Below, piece by piece: positions 22,223 through 31,025 of a stretch of 36,459 nucleotides of DNA. Under the pieces are notes generated by a model. The model was not told the DNA's origin and did no database searches. It worked only from the letters and a program-made list of their open reading frames with translations. A program made the translations under genes and the position numbers. The stretch is from Bacteroidales bacterium UBA1756 (GTDB taxonomy: Bacteria > Bacteroidota > Bacteroidia > Bacteroidales > WCHB1-69), in NCBI GenBank assembly GCA_002314795.1, contig DCHI01000058.1, positions 1 through 36,459 on the forward strand, in the 5' to 3' direction. Position 1 is the first letter of the stretch. Each line of letters starts with the position of its first letter.

Positions 22223-23155
22223 TTATTTTTCTGTTGGAATATAAATAATGTAGCTTTTCCCTGCGGGAACGGTGAGCTTCTTAGCTCGGCACCACGGATT
22301 AAATTCCTTGAACTGCTTGTAGGTGATTCCTTTGTTTTTGCAATAGCTGTACCAATCAGAAACAGAAGAAGTTATCGTATCTGTTTTGCAAGCGATGGGC
22401 TGATATTTTTCGCTATCGGTAATTTTAACTCCGTAAATGTGCGGATTTTCAAATACCAATTTGTAAGCCAAGATACGGTAGGCATAGCGAGCGGTTTCCG
22501 GATTGAAATAGGTGTTCCAGTAACTGTCCGCCGATTGGGCAGCAATGTTGTTGGCGACCCCGTTTTCCCCCATATTGTAGGCGGCGGCGGCTAAAGCCCA
22601 GGAACCGAGCCGGTTCTTGGAATTGCGAAGATACTTGCACGCGGCGTGTGTCGCTTTTTCAATATTGTACCGTTCGTCTACTTCGTCGCGCACTTCCAAA
22701 CCGTAACTCTGTGCCGTGCTTTGAATGAACTGCCAAAAGCCGACCGCTTTGGCGGGTGAGATGGCATTCGACAAACTGCTTTCCGTAACGCACAGATACT
22801 TAAAATCTTCCGGAAGTCCTTCTTCTTTTAAAATTTTTTCAATGACGGGGAACCAACGTCCGGAGCGTTTCAGGCACAAAAGTGTAGTGGAGTGCTGATA
22901 GCAGATGGCGGTAAGCTCTCTGTCAAGGGATTCTCTTACGGAGTGGTCGTCCAACGGCACCGGTTCTCCCATAAAGTCGATTTTTTCAGGAAGTGGCGGT
23001 GGCGCGAGAACGTTGCAATAGTGATTCTCCGCTTTCAACTGCGCGTTTTCTTTGGCCAATGCTCTATTTTGAAAAAGCAGAACAATGCCAACAGTCAATA
23101 AAAGAACACCTCCGGTGATAGCGGAAGCAAGTGTTATAATTTGTTTCTTTTCCAC
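22223..23155 (-). CDS. Membrane-anchored lytic transglycosylase (SLT/MltD-like)
   Basis: Cleaves the glycan strands of peptidoglycan with formation of 1,6-anhydro-muropeptides. It has an N-terminal hydrophobic anchor (about residues 7-27), a short coil and the SLT domain from about 95 to 230. Catalytic Glu125 lies in CVTESSLSNAISPAKAVGFWQF, and the AAAAYNMGENGV segment is typical. The C-terminal 50 residues (SDWYSYCKNKGITYKQFKEFNPW to the end) resemble a LysM-type wall-binding module. At 310 aa it is shorter than E. coli MltD. It starts 6 bp after the TonB-receptor stop, so the two are co-transcribed. Confidence 0.9.
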   Translation of the reverse strand: MEKKQIITLASAITGGVLLLTVGIVLLFQNRALAKENAQLKAENHYCNVLAPPPLPEKIDFMGEPVPLDDHSVRESLDRELTAICYQHSTTLLCLKRSGRWFPVIEKILKEEGLPEDFKYLCVTESSLSNAISPAKAVGFWQFIQSTAQSYGLEVRDEVDERYNIEKATHAACKYLRNSKNRLGSWALAAAAYNMGENGVANNIAAQSADSYWNTYFNPETARYAYRILAYKLVFENPHIYGVKITDSEKYQPIACKTDTITSSVSDWYSYCKNKGITYKQFKEFNPWCRAKKLTVPAGKSYIIYIPTEK

Positions 23156-23161
23156 GATTCT

Positions 23162-25480
23162 TTAAAAATGCCAGCTCAGTCCAACACTGTACAAAATAGG
23201 AAGCTGGTAGATGGTTTTATTAGTGATACGGTCTTGATAGAAAACGTTTTTATAGTTGTAAACGTTTGTAATTCCGAGACTTACTTCAATGGTGTGACGT
23301 TCTCCGATGTGGAATGCCTTCTTGCCACTGATGTCTAAACGGTGATAGCTTGGAAGGCGTGCGCCATTGTATTCGCCCAACATAAAGGTAAGACTCTCAT
23401 TAGCAGAAACATAATCCACATTAAAGGAGGAAGCGTCCAAATTTCCGTAGTAGCTCTGAGTTTGCGTATATGGGAAGCCGCTACCGAAGTTCCAACGGAC
23501 ATCGATTTGCCAGCTGCGACGTTTGCCGAAACCGTATGAAGCCAACAAGTTGATGTTGTGACGGCGGTCGTAGTGAGGATTGTAGGTGATGGTGCCATCT
23601 TTGCGTTTCACCCATCCTAACGAATAAACTCCCTTGATTAACAATCCTTTATATTTGAAATCGATAGAAATGTCGCCACCGTATGCCATTCCGGCTTCGA
23701 AAATGTAATCGGGATCCTCACTAAACATTTTGTAACGATTGAGTGACGTGAGTACCGAAAAATTCTTGAAATATCCCTCTAAATTAATTGTAGTATAAGG
23801 AATTACGTCCAATTCAAGTCCGAGGATAACGTGTTGTGCCTTTTGCAAGCTGGACCTGACTTCTTTGCCATTGACATCCGTGTTAGGAAGTCCCGATGGA
23901 GACGATAGGAATCCGTAAAACAGGTTCACGACGTCACGGTCGGAGGTGGCGGCTACGAAATTCTGGGAATAGAGACCGCCGGCTAACTTGAGTCGGATGT
24001 TGCGGGTAATGTTCCATTTGAAAGAGAGACGCGGTTCGGGGGAGGCGACACTCATTGATGCATAATACTGCAAACGGAAGCTGGGTTCGATAAGGATTTT
24101 GTCACGCCAGTTGTATTTGTATTTGGCAAAGAGGCCAATGTCGGTCGTGTGATCCACGGTGGATTTGATGCTGCTGGCGCTGGTATTTCCGTAAAAGACG
24201 TACTTGGCCGTATAGCCCACTGCTTCCACCCCGAGAGAAAGCAGACTCTTTCCGATATAATAAGAGAATTTCAAATTGACATTGAAACCGGAAATACCGC
24301 TCTGACGGGCATTCGTGTCTTTGCTTTCTGTTTCCTGACTGATGATGGGCTTGTAGGCCCTGTCGTCCAAAGACGTGTAATAGTTTGTGTATCCGACAGT
24401 TCCTTCAATCATCATAGGAGATTTTCCAGGAATGATGATGAAATTGGCACCAGCGCCCCAATTGTTCCAATGATAGGTGGCCACGTCGGAATAGTTCACC
24501 TTGTCGTCAAATCTGAAACCGAAAAGGTTGAGTTTTGAACCGGTTTTTCCGGACAAGGAAATCTTTCCGTAAAGGTCAAGGTAGTTGTAGGGAAGACCAT
24601 TTTCAACGTAGGGGTAAAAAACCTTGGCGGACTGTTCCAGATAGGAACCCTTGACGGAGAGGATGTAACTGAGTGTGGTGGCGCGGTCTTCTTTCAATTT
24701 GATGAAAGGGCCTTCCAATAAGAGTTTTGCACCAAAGGTATTGACATCGATTTTTCCCGAGATGCGTTTTTTGTTTCCGTCACGGGTGCGGATGTCCATA
24801 ACGGAAGAAAGCCGCCCGCCGAACTCGGCTCCGAAACCGCCGGTATAGACGTCGGCGGAGCTGATGATGTCGCTGTCAAAAACGGAAAACAACCCGATGG
24901 AGTGGAACGGGTTGTAAATCATCATACCATCCAACAACAGCATATTCTGGATGGGTGTGCCGCCGCGCACATACAGCTGGCCTCCTTGGTCGCCGGTGGA
25001 AACGATGCCGGGCAAAATTTGCAAATATTGGGCAAAGTCAGCCGTTCCCCCGATAGAGGGCATCTGCTTGATGTCTTTGGCTGTTACAGAAATGACGGAC
25101 GTTCTTGTTTCTGTTACAACACGTTGTTTTTCAGCACTTACACTGACACTTTCCAACGTGGTTTTGGAGGGCTCCAAATAGATAAGTTTGGTGATGGCAT
25201 CATTGTTGATGGTCACCTTTTCCGTAAGAGAATCGTAGCCGATAAAGGAAACCTGCAAAGTGTATTCCCCGTTGGGGATTTTTGTCAGCATATAGTTTCC
25301 ACTTTTTTCAGTCATACAGCCGTGCGACGTGCCAGCGAGCTGCACAACGGCGTAAGAGATGGGCTCCCCGTTACTTTTATCATAAACAAAACCCTTTATG
25401 GAACCGTTTTGGGCATTCGCGGACATCCATAATAAACAAATTATCAATGTGTTGAAAAAAAAACGTGCCGTCCTTCTCAT
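23162..25480 (-). CDS. TonB-dependent outer-membrane receptor with carboxypeptidase-regulatory domain
   Basis: A 772-aa protein with a signal peptide ending in ANAQ (about 23) and a CarboxypepD_reg-like beta-sandwich (about 25-105: IKGFVYDKSNGEPISYAVV). The plug has LPGIVSTGDQGGQLYVRGGTPIQNMLLLDGM and FGAEFGGRLSSVMDIRTRDG. A 22-strand-type barrel ends in the aromatic C-terminus (GLSWHF). It imports a bulky ligand using TonB energy. It is too short for SusC and has no SusD neighbour, so a polysaccharide locus is unlikely; ligand unknown. It heads a probable receptor-transglycosylase-uvrA-udk transcript. The leader is only about 13 nt from the promoter shared with arginine deiminase. Confidence 0.92.
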   Translation of the reverse strand: MRRTARFFFNTLIICLLWMSANAQNGSIKGFVYDKSNGEPISYAVVQLAGTSHGCMTEKSGNYMLTKIPNGEYTLQVSFIGYDSLTEKVTINNDAITKLIYLEPSKTTLESVSVSAEKQRVVTETRTSVISVTAKDIKQMPSIGGTADFAQYLQILPGIVSTGDQGGQLYVRGGTPIQNMLLLDGMMIYNPFHSIGLFSVFDSDIISSADVYTGGFGAEFGGRLSSVMDIRTRDGNKKRISGKIDVNTFGAKLLLEGPFIKLKEDRATTLSYILSVKGSYLEQSAKVFYPYVENGLPYNYLDLYGKISLSGKTGSKLNLFGFRFDDKVNYSDVATYHWNNWGAGANFIIIPGKSPMMIEGTVGYTNYYTSLDDRAYKPIISQETESKDTNARQSGISGFNVNLKFSYYIGKSLLSLGVEAVGYTAKYVFYGNTSASSIKSTVDHTTDIGLFAKYKYNWRDKILIEPSFRLQYYASMSVASPEPRLSFKWNITRNIRLKLAGGLYSQNFVAATSDRDVVNLFYGFLSSPSGLPNTDVNGKEVRSSLQKAQHVILGLELDVIPYTTINLEGYFKNFSVLTSLNRYKMFSEDPDYIFEAGMAYGGDISIDFKYKGLLIKGVYSLGWVKRKDGTITYNPHYDRRHNINLLASYGFGKRRSWQIDVRWNFGSGFPYTQTQSYYGNLDASSFNVDYVSANESLTFMLGEYNGARLPSYHRLDISGKKAFHIGERHTIEVSLGITNVYNYKNVFYQDRITNKTIYQLPILYSVGLSWHF

Positions 25481-25498
25481 TGTTGCGAAATTAAGGCG

Positions 25499-25536
25499 GC
25501 AAAGGTACGACTTTTTTGCTTTTTTTGTACCTTTGC
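25499..25536. promoter_or_regulatory. Mirrored divergent promoters (TonB receptor / arginine deiminase)
   Basis: A perfect inverted repeat, GCAAAGGTAC (25499-25508) and GTACCTTTGC (25527-25536), has an 18-bp T-rich spacer. Each arm contains a TACCTTTG -7 element: minus strand 25507-25500, plus strand 25528-25535. The -33 region of each promoter would fall on the -7 of the other. Confidence 0.7.
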
Positions 25537-25555
25537 AACCTCATTTTTCAACTAT

Positions 25556-26809
25556 ATGGAACAGGAAAAATTCCCCGTTAAATTATATTCGGAGATGGGC
25601 CGTTTGAAAGCCGTACTCCTCCATCGTCCAGGCCCTGAAATTGAGGCAATGACTCCTCTGAATGCACATCACGCATTGTATCAAGATATTCTTAACAAAA
25701 ATATTGTTGATGAAGAATACCGCTATTTCCGCGGCGTTCTCGAATCGTGTGCGTGCGCCTATCAAGTTCAGGATTTGCTTGCGGAAGTCCTTAAAAATGA
25801 CGCAGTTGCGGAAAAGTTAGTCCGTCTCAGTTGCGAATCCGACCAGTGCGACTACCTCGTGGATGAGCTTTTGGACCTTTCACCGGTTCAGTTAGCGCGT
25901 GTCCTGATTGAAGGATTCCCGTATCGTGCGGGAATTGACGACAAGCGTTTTGAAGAGTGGCGCTATGTCCTCCAACCGTTGTACAATCTGTTTTTCACCC
26001 GCGATGCCGCTTCCTGCGTCTTCGATCGGGCACTCATCAATACGATGTCCTTTCAGGTGCGGGCGCGTGAGGCACTAATCTATCGTTCCATCTTTGAAAA
26101 TTATTTTGAGGCCGAAACGTTCCGTGCTCAAGATTCTGATTCCGAAGCACATACGGAAGGCGGGGATGTGCAGATTGTTCGTGACGACCTGCTTTGTGTC
26201 GGTTGCGGCATCCGGACCAATCCCAAAGGAATCGAGTACTTGTTAAAAGCGCACGCACACAAACCCAAGTTCTCGATTATCGCTCAGGAACTTCCGTTCG
26301 AGCCCGACTCTTTCATCCATCTTGATATGGTCTTTACTTTCTTAGGACCTCATCATTGTATGGCTTTTGAACCTTTGTTGAAAAAGACGGGGCTATTTTC
26401 AGGAAAATCCACTACTTTGTTCACAATAGAAAATGGCGTCATTTCCAGCCGCGAATTTCCAAATATGTTAGACGCTTTGCACTCCCAAGGAATTGACCTG
26501 GAACCCGTTTTTTGTGGTGGAAATGATGAGTGGACGCAACTTCGTGAGCAGTGGCACAGCGGTTCCAATTTCTTTGCATTAGGCCCAGACCACATTATTG
26601 GTTACAGACGGAACACACAGACCATCAATGCTTTGGACAAAGCCGGCTATGCTGTCCTCAAAGCGGAGGATGTCGTTGACCGAGGCGTCAATCCGTTTGA
26701 TTATGAAAAGTGTGTGGTCACCTTTGCCGGCTCTGAACTCCCCCGAGGCGGCGGCGGTGCCCGCTGTATGACCTGTCCGGTTCATCGGGAGGAGGTCTCT
26801 TACGAATAA
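25556..26809 (+). CDS. arcA: Arginine deiminase
   Basis: Hydrolyses arginine to citrulline and ammonia in the cytosol. The guanidino-enzyme motifs are all present: LYNLFFTRD (142-150), EGGD (201-204), HLDMVFT (255-261), and the catalytic loop GGGGARCMTCP with nucleophile Cys404. At 417 aa it has the usual ADI length. The family usually sits with ornithine carbamoyltransferase, carbamate kinase and an arginine/ornithine antiporter. None is here, so citrulline processing must be encoded elsewhere, or the enzyme serves acid or nitrogen metabolism alone. It is transcribed singly from the mirrored promoter, with a leader of about 15 nt, and ends at a strong terminator. Confidence 0.93.
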   Translation: MEQEKFPVKLYSEMGRLKAVLLHRPGPEIEAMTPLNAHHALYQDILNKNIVDEEYRYFRGVLESCACAYQVQDLLAEVLKNDAVAEKLVRLSCESDQCDYLVDELLDLSPVQLARVLIEGFPYRAGIDDKRFEEWRYVLQPLYNLFFTRDAASCVFDRALINTMSFQVRAREALIYRSIFENYFEAETFRAQDSDSEAHTEGGDVQIVRDDLLCVGCGIRTNPKGIEYLLKAHAHKPKFSIIAQELPFEPDSFIHLDMVFTFLGPHHCMAFEPLLKKTGLFSGKSTTLFTIENGVISSREFPNMLDALHSQGIDLEPVFCGGNDEWTQLREQWHSGSNFFALGPDHIIGYRRNTQTINALDKAGYAVLKAEDVVDRGVNPFDYEKCVVTFAGSELPRGGGGARCMTCPVHREEVSYE

Positions 26810-26828
26810 TCTCACTTATCTTCCATAA

Positions 26829-26858
26829 AAAAAGGCACCTTTTTGAAGATGCCTTTTT
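26829..26858. terminator. Bidirectional intrinsic terminator
   Basis: The 9-bp stem AAAAAGGCA/TGCCTTTTT (26829-26837 and 26850-26858) lies between the convergent arcA and outer-membrane barrel genes. It has a T-run on both strands. Confidence 0.85.
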
Positions 26859-26876
26859 CTATTTTACTTTTTTCGT

Positions 26877-27584
26877 TTAGAACAAACTGATGGAAATACC
26901 TAACGTCATCGGGTGCATCAAAGGGCCTTTGTTGTCTTTGAAAACCTTGGTGATTTGGTAGGAATAGTAAATACCAAAGGATTTCCAACCGGTTCTGACA
27001 AAGACTTCGGCACTGAATTTCTCTTTATTGTAAAAATTTCGGTCTTTACGATTCAAGTACTCGCCTTCTTCCCCATTGTAGTTATTTCCTTTATAGTTCT
27101 GAGACAAACCGGCAACAATTCCGATGTGTGCGCCCAAGTCAAATTTAAAACCACATTTGTGTCGGAAACGGATTTCAATAGGAATGTTGCAGTTCATATA
27201 CGCCACCTTGCTGCGTTTGAAATCAACCGCACTGGGAATGATGTAGTATTTGCTGATGTCGGCAGACTTATTATACATCAAAATACAGTTGGAGTATTGC
27301 GTATGGAAGGTGAAACCAACACCCAAACCAAAAGAGACGAACTTGGATTGCGGAACTTTAAAATCCCACATTGCTGACACATTGAAACCGGGATTGAACT
27401 TGTTGAATTCCCCGTGCGCTGGTTCGCCAATCCAGAAAGTGTGGAATATGTCAAAAACGAGTCGGTCACGGACAACTTCAACTTTTTCTTCTTCTTTCTT
27501 TTTATCTTTCAATGTGTCGGTTTGCGCCGAAATATTGGTAGATATGAGTGCAGCAATCGCAAGGACAAGTAGTTTCTTCATCAT
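26877..27584 (-). CDS. Outer-membrane beta-barrel protein
   Basis: A 235-aa protein with a signal peptide (MMKKLLVLAIAALISTNISAQ). A charged linker rich in Lys and Glu follows, then alternating aromatic/polar strands typical of the small OMP_b-brl (PorT-like) families, with a C-terminal Phe (GISISLF). It has no enzymatic motif; transport or structural role unknown. I start at ATG 27584 (27581 is equally possible). The longer frame begins at a TTG inside the -7 element and cannot be translated from this promoter. It lies immediately downstream of the T9SS cargo gene but has its own promoter (-7 at 27600-27607). It does not look like the PorP/SprF partner often found beside type-B cargo. Confidence 0.82.
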   Translation of the reverse strand: MMKKLLVLAIAALISTNISAQTDTLKDKKKEEEKVEVVRDRLVFDIFHTFWIGEPAHGEFNKFNPGFNVSAMWDFKVPQSKFVSFGLGVGFTFHTQYSNCILMYNKSADISKYYIIPSAVDFKRSKVAYMNCNIPIEIRFRHKCGFKFDLGAHIGIVAGLSQNYKGNNYNGEEGEYLNRKDRNFYNKEKFSAEVFVRTGWKSFGIYYSYQITKVFKDNKGPLMHPMTLGISISLF

Positions 27585-27599
27585 ATAAAAATTGGGCTG

Positions 27600-27628
27600 C
27601 AAAGGTACGAATTATTTATGATTACAAA
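27600..27628 (-). promoter_or_regulatory. Promoter of the outer-membrane barrel gene
   Basis: On the minus strand TTTG (27628-27625), 17 nt, then TACCTTTG (27607-27600). The -33 box overlaps the 3' end of the upstream cargo gene. Confidence 0.6.
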
Positions 27629-30600
27629 ACCGTAACGATGCCTTTAAGCATTCTCTTCTCTTTTGAGGTCGTAGTAAGTGAGATAGCGTAAGTGTAAGTT
27701 TCGTTTACTTTGAGTTTTCCGTTTACAGTACCGTCCCAGTAGAAATTAGGATCATTGGATGTGTAGATGAGCATTCCCCAGCGGTCGTAAATGGTGATGG
27801 TAAATTCCATAATGTCTTTTGCTGATGACAAACGGAATACATCGTTCACGCCGTCTTCATCGGATGGGGTGATGCAATTGGGGAGGTAAATGTAGAAAGG
27901 ACAAATGTCTTGGATGGTGATTTCGTGGTTGCTGCTACAGCCGTTGCGCGTGGCAGTAACGGAGTAGGTTCCTCCTTGGGCAACGGAAATGAATTGTGTA
28001 ACTTCGCCATTGCTCCAAGTGTAGCTGTCGCAATCTGCGTCAGGAACAGTGAGAACCACATTGCCGTCATCCGTGAAACAATGGTTCATATTCTGGCCAA
28101 TTGACGTGTTCGGCAACGGCTTGACAGTGAGGGAGAGGGTAACGGTACTGTCACATCCGTTAGCATTGGTGTATAGTTGCGTATGGGTGAAATCACCGGG
28201 CGCCGTGCGGGGGCCGAGGTTGAATCCGTAACGATGGTAGCTATCGCCTTGGCAGACCTCATCCACAAATGCCGTGTCGGACACATCGTGAACAACAACC
28301 TCTTGCGTAATAGTGACGGCGCAACTATCAGAGCCAATGGAATTTAAAGTATAGGTTGTTGTTACTTCCGGAGATACGCGGATGTTGGCGTCCGTGCCGA
28401 TAACGACACTGTCTTCCAACCATTCGTAGGTGTTTCCTCCATTTGCCGACAATGTTGTTTCTTGTCCTTTGCAAATTTCAAAATTACCTTCGATGGTAGG
28501 CGCATTGAGAAGCAAATCGACAACGCCGACAATGGTGTCCTGGCAAGCATCATTGCTGATACCTGAAATAAGTGTCACAGTGTATGTTCCGGGGCCAGGA
28601 AATTCGTGGTCGGGGTTATAGTCGTCTGATGTGCCACCATCACCGAAATCCCAATGAGCCGTTTCACAATCTTCACCGGTTCCACTTGGCGTTACTCCAT
28701 CAAACGAAATGGTACTGGTGTTGGTGAAATGATAGATGTTGGTACAACCGTCGCGTTCTTGTTCAAAACTTGCCAATGGATATCTTGCAGATAATGAGGT
28801 TGTCAGGTCAAATCCGCAGTTGGGATTTCCGACAAATGAAACGTGGCAGTGCAACGTTTCGTGTCCACCGGTAACGGAAATGGTACACGACTGTTCAGTA
28901 GATAAAATGTTACCGGGCTGATTTTCGTAATACCAAGAATATACGAAACCAGCGGGCGCGGTGTAAGTGTTGGTAAGCATTTCACCGCAAGTTTCTGCCG
29001 TGATCGTACGCTTTTTACAGTTCAGAGTAAAATAGGCGTAGCCATAGTGCCCACTTTGATCGCAGTCGTAGGTGGTCAATCGGATTCGGATATTTTGACC
29101 GTGGTAGGTGGAGACGTCAAAACCGACGTTGGTCCAATCTTTCCAAAGAACTTCTCCAACCACATTCCACCCCAAACTGGCACTGGCAATGAAACTGGCA
29201 TAACCGCAGGTAGGGTCAATTCGATTGCCATTTTGATCTAAGATTTCGAAATCAAAACGCGGTTGTTCACTTGGGCTGTGTCCCGGTTCTTCCAGTACAG
29301 CCGCATACTTGAGCAACAAGATGTCAGCTTCCATTGTATCAACCAACCAATCGTAAGAGATACTTTCTGCTTCCGCACCCGTGTTCCAATTACCTAAACG
29401 GACGGAATAGAGTTCGCAAGGCGGAATGGTTTGCAGTTGATCCCCAGTGCGCGGGTCGGTTGCATTGATGGAGTGAATGGTGTGACGGCTGGAAGCGGCT
29501 TCGTATCCGTTGTCAATGACGCCAATCGTTGCATACGGGTTGGAAAAACTACCGTAGGTACAGGTGATGTTGGAAGCGTGCAAGTCGGAAAAGTCAATGC
29601 AAGCCACCGCATCGGGTACACAGAAAGAAATCAATGCCGGATTTTCTGTGGTGACAACACCGTCGTTCCCACAGTCATAATAAATGTAAAAATCGTATGT
29701 TCCATACGTAGTCAAACCGATTACTTCGTAGGAGGTTCCGTTCACAACGACTTGTGTTCCGGTCCCCAATTCAAATCCCGCAGGACCATATTCAATGATG
29801 TAGCTATGGACATTGGGATCCAATCCGGCATCCCAGGAAATGATTACACCATTGGTTCCTTGCGTCGCCTGAAGCCCATAGGGGGCGCCACCACAATCGC
29901 AGCCGCCACGGCAAGATATGTCAAAACCAAACCCACTTCTGATGACTGAACCATCCGACGTGAATTTCACCGTAAGGGGGCCAGTTGTTGAGGAGACACT
30001 TGCAGTTCCGGTTCCTTCGTATTGAGCTAAGAGGGTTCCGTTAATGCCGGCTCCATCGTATACATAAATATGGTCACAGCAACTTTCGGTATTGTATGGG
30101 CCTTCCAAATGGACGACGCAGGTACTGGTCGCGGGATAAATGATGGTATAACCGTTGCTGCTGTTGCTATAATCCCCCGTTGCTCCACCATTATCCAAAA
30201 GTAGTCCGTCACAAGCGGTTACGGTGGTGGAACCGGAGTAGGGAACAATGATATAAGTGTTGGGCGTGGCAGAACCAACGGCCGGCGTTTCGGTAGTAAT
30301 GACATTGTCGTTGTTGCAGTCGAACCAAACGTAAACGTCGTATTCCGTTCCGTTGGTCAGATTGTTGATGGTATAGGAGGTGATGGTCGTGCTTACGCGG
30401 GTCCCTTGTCCGGGAGTGAAACCGTGCGGCCCGTATTCAACAAAGTAACGACTGACGCCAGTTCCTGCACTCCACGAAACGTTGATTGTATGGCTGCTTG
30501 AAGATATGGTCAGTCCGGATGGTCCTCCGCAGTTGCAACCGCCGGAACAGTTGACTTGAAGCTCGAAACCGGTATAAGTCACTGAACCATCGGAACGAAA

Positions 30601-30960
30601 ATAAAGGTATAGGGAGCCGGAGATAGAGGTGACATTGATGGTTCCAGAGCCACTAAAATAACCGAGTTGCGTACCGGAAGAGCTGGTGCCATCGTAAATA
30701 TAAAGGTAGTCGAAGCTACTTTCGGTGTAGTAAGTTCCCGACAAAGTCACACGACAGCCCGGTGTCTCCGGATTGATAATCATATAACTATTACACGAGT
30801 TAGGATAACTTCCCGTACCACCTGGATCATACACGGTTCCGGAACAGGCCGTAATTGTCGTTGTTCCGGAAGATGGCATATTGTATGTTTGAGAAAAGGA
30901 TGTTCCTATGAAAGAAATCAAGCATATAAGAATGCCAAAAGAACGGAGAACTTGCTTCAT
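27622..30960 (-). CDS. Secreted CUB/fibronectin-III/PKD protein with T9SS type-B sorting domain
   Basis: A 1112-aa modular surface or secreted protein. It has a signal peptide (1-23), CUB-like domain 1 (about 27-138), FN3-like 1 (146-232), CUB-like 2 (237-350) and FN3-like 2 (359-446). A beta-sandwich region (about 450-660) follows, then a PKD domain with WDFGDGGTS and PGTYTVTLI, and Ig-like strands. The gliding-motility-type C-terminal domain covers about 1025-1112 (LPNCITPSDEDGVNDVF, IYDRWGMLIY, WDG, KGIVTVL). That last domain directs export through the type IX system and type-B attachment. The CUB-FN3 pair is duplicated, each linked by a Cys-rich GGCxCGG motif. There is no catalytic site; adhesion or matrix binding is likely. 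No clear TAnnTTTG box precedes it. Confidence 0.9.
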   Translation of the reverse strand: MKQVLRSFGILICLISFIGTSFSQTYNMPSSGTTTITACSGTVYDPGGTGSYPNSCNSYMIINPETPGCRVTLSGTYYTESSFDYLYIYDGTSSSGTQLGYFSGSGTINVTSISGSLYLYFRSDGSVTYTGFELQVNCSGGCNCGGPSGLTISSSSHTINVSWSAGTGVSRYFVEYGPHGFTPGQGTRVSTTITSYTINNLTNGTEYDVYVWFDCNNDNVITTETPAVGSATPNTYIIVPYSGSTTVTACDGLLLDNGGATGDYSNSSNGYTIIYPATSTCVVHLEGPYNTESCCDHIYVYDGAGINGTLLAQYEGTGTASVSSTTGPLTVKFTSDGSVIRSGFGFDISCRGGCDCGGAPYGLQATQGTNGVIISWDAGLDPNVHSYIIEYGPAGFELGTGTQVVVNGTSYEVIGLTTYGTYDFYIYYDCGNDGVVTTENPALISFCVPDAVACIDFSDLHASNITCTYGSFSNPYATIGVIDNGYEAASSRHTIHSINATDPRTGDQLQTIPPCELYSVRLGNWNTGAEAESISYDWLVDTMEADILLLKYAAVLEEPGHSPSEQPRFDFEILDQNGNRIDPTCGYASFIASASLGWNVVGEVLWKDWTNVGFDVSTYHGQNIRIRLTTYDCDQSGHYGYAYFTLNCKKRTITAETCGEMLTNTYTAPAGFVYSWYYENQPGNILSTEQSCTISVTGGHETLHCHVSFVGNPNCGFDLTTSLSARYPLASFEQERDGCTNIYHFTNTSTISFDGVTPSGTGEDCETAHWDFGDGGTSDDYNPDHEFPGPGTYTVTLISGISNDACQDTIVGVVDLLLNAPTIEGNFEICKGQETTLSANGGNTYEWLEDSVVIGTDANIRVSPEVTTTYTLNSIGSDSCAVTITQEVVVHDVSDTAFVDEVCQGDSYHRYGFNLGPRTAPGDFTHTQLYTNANGCDSTVTLSLTVKPLPNTSIGQNMNHCFTDDGNVVLTVPDADCDSYTWSNGEVTQFISVAQGGTYSVTATRNGCSSNHEITIQDICPFYIYLPNCITPSDEDGVNDVFRLSSAKDIMEFTITIYDRWGMLIYTSNDPNFYWDGTVNGKLKVNETYTYAISLTTTSKEKRMLKGIVTVL

Positions 30961-31025
30961 ACTAAGTTTTTTATTTATGAAAAACTGATTACTATGTTAT
31001 ATGTAAAATGTTGCCTAATACAATA

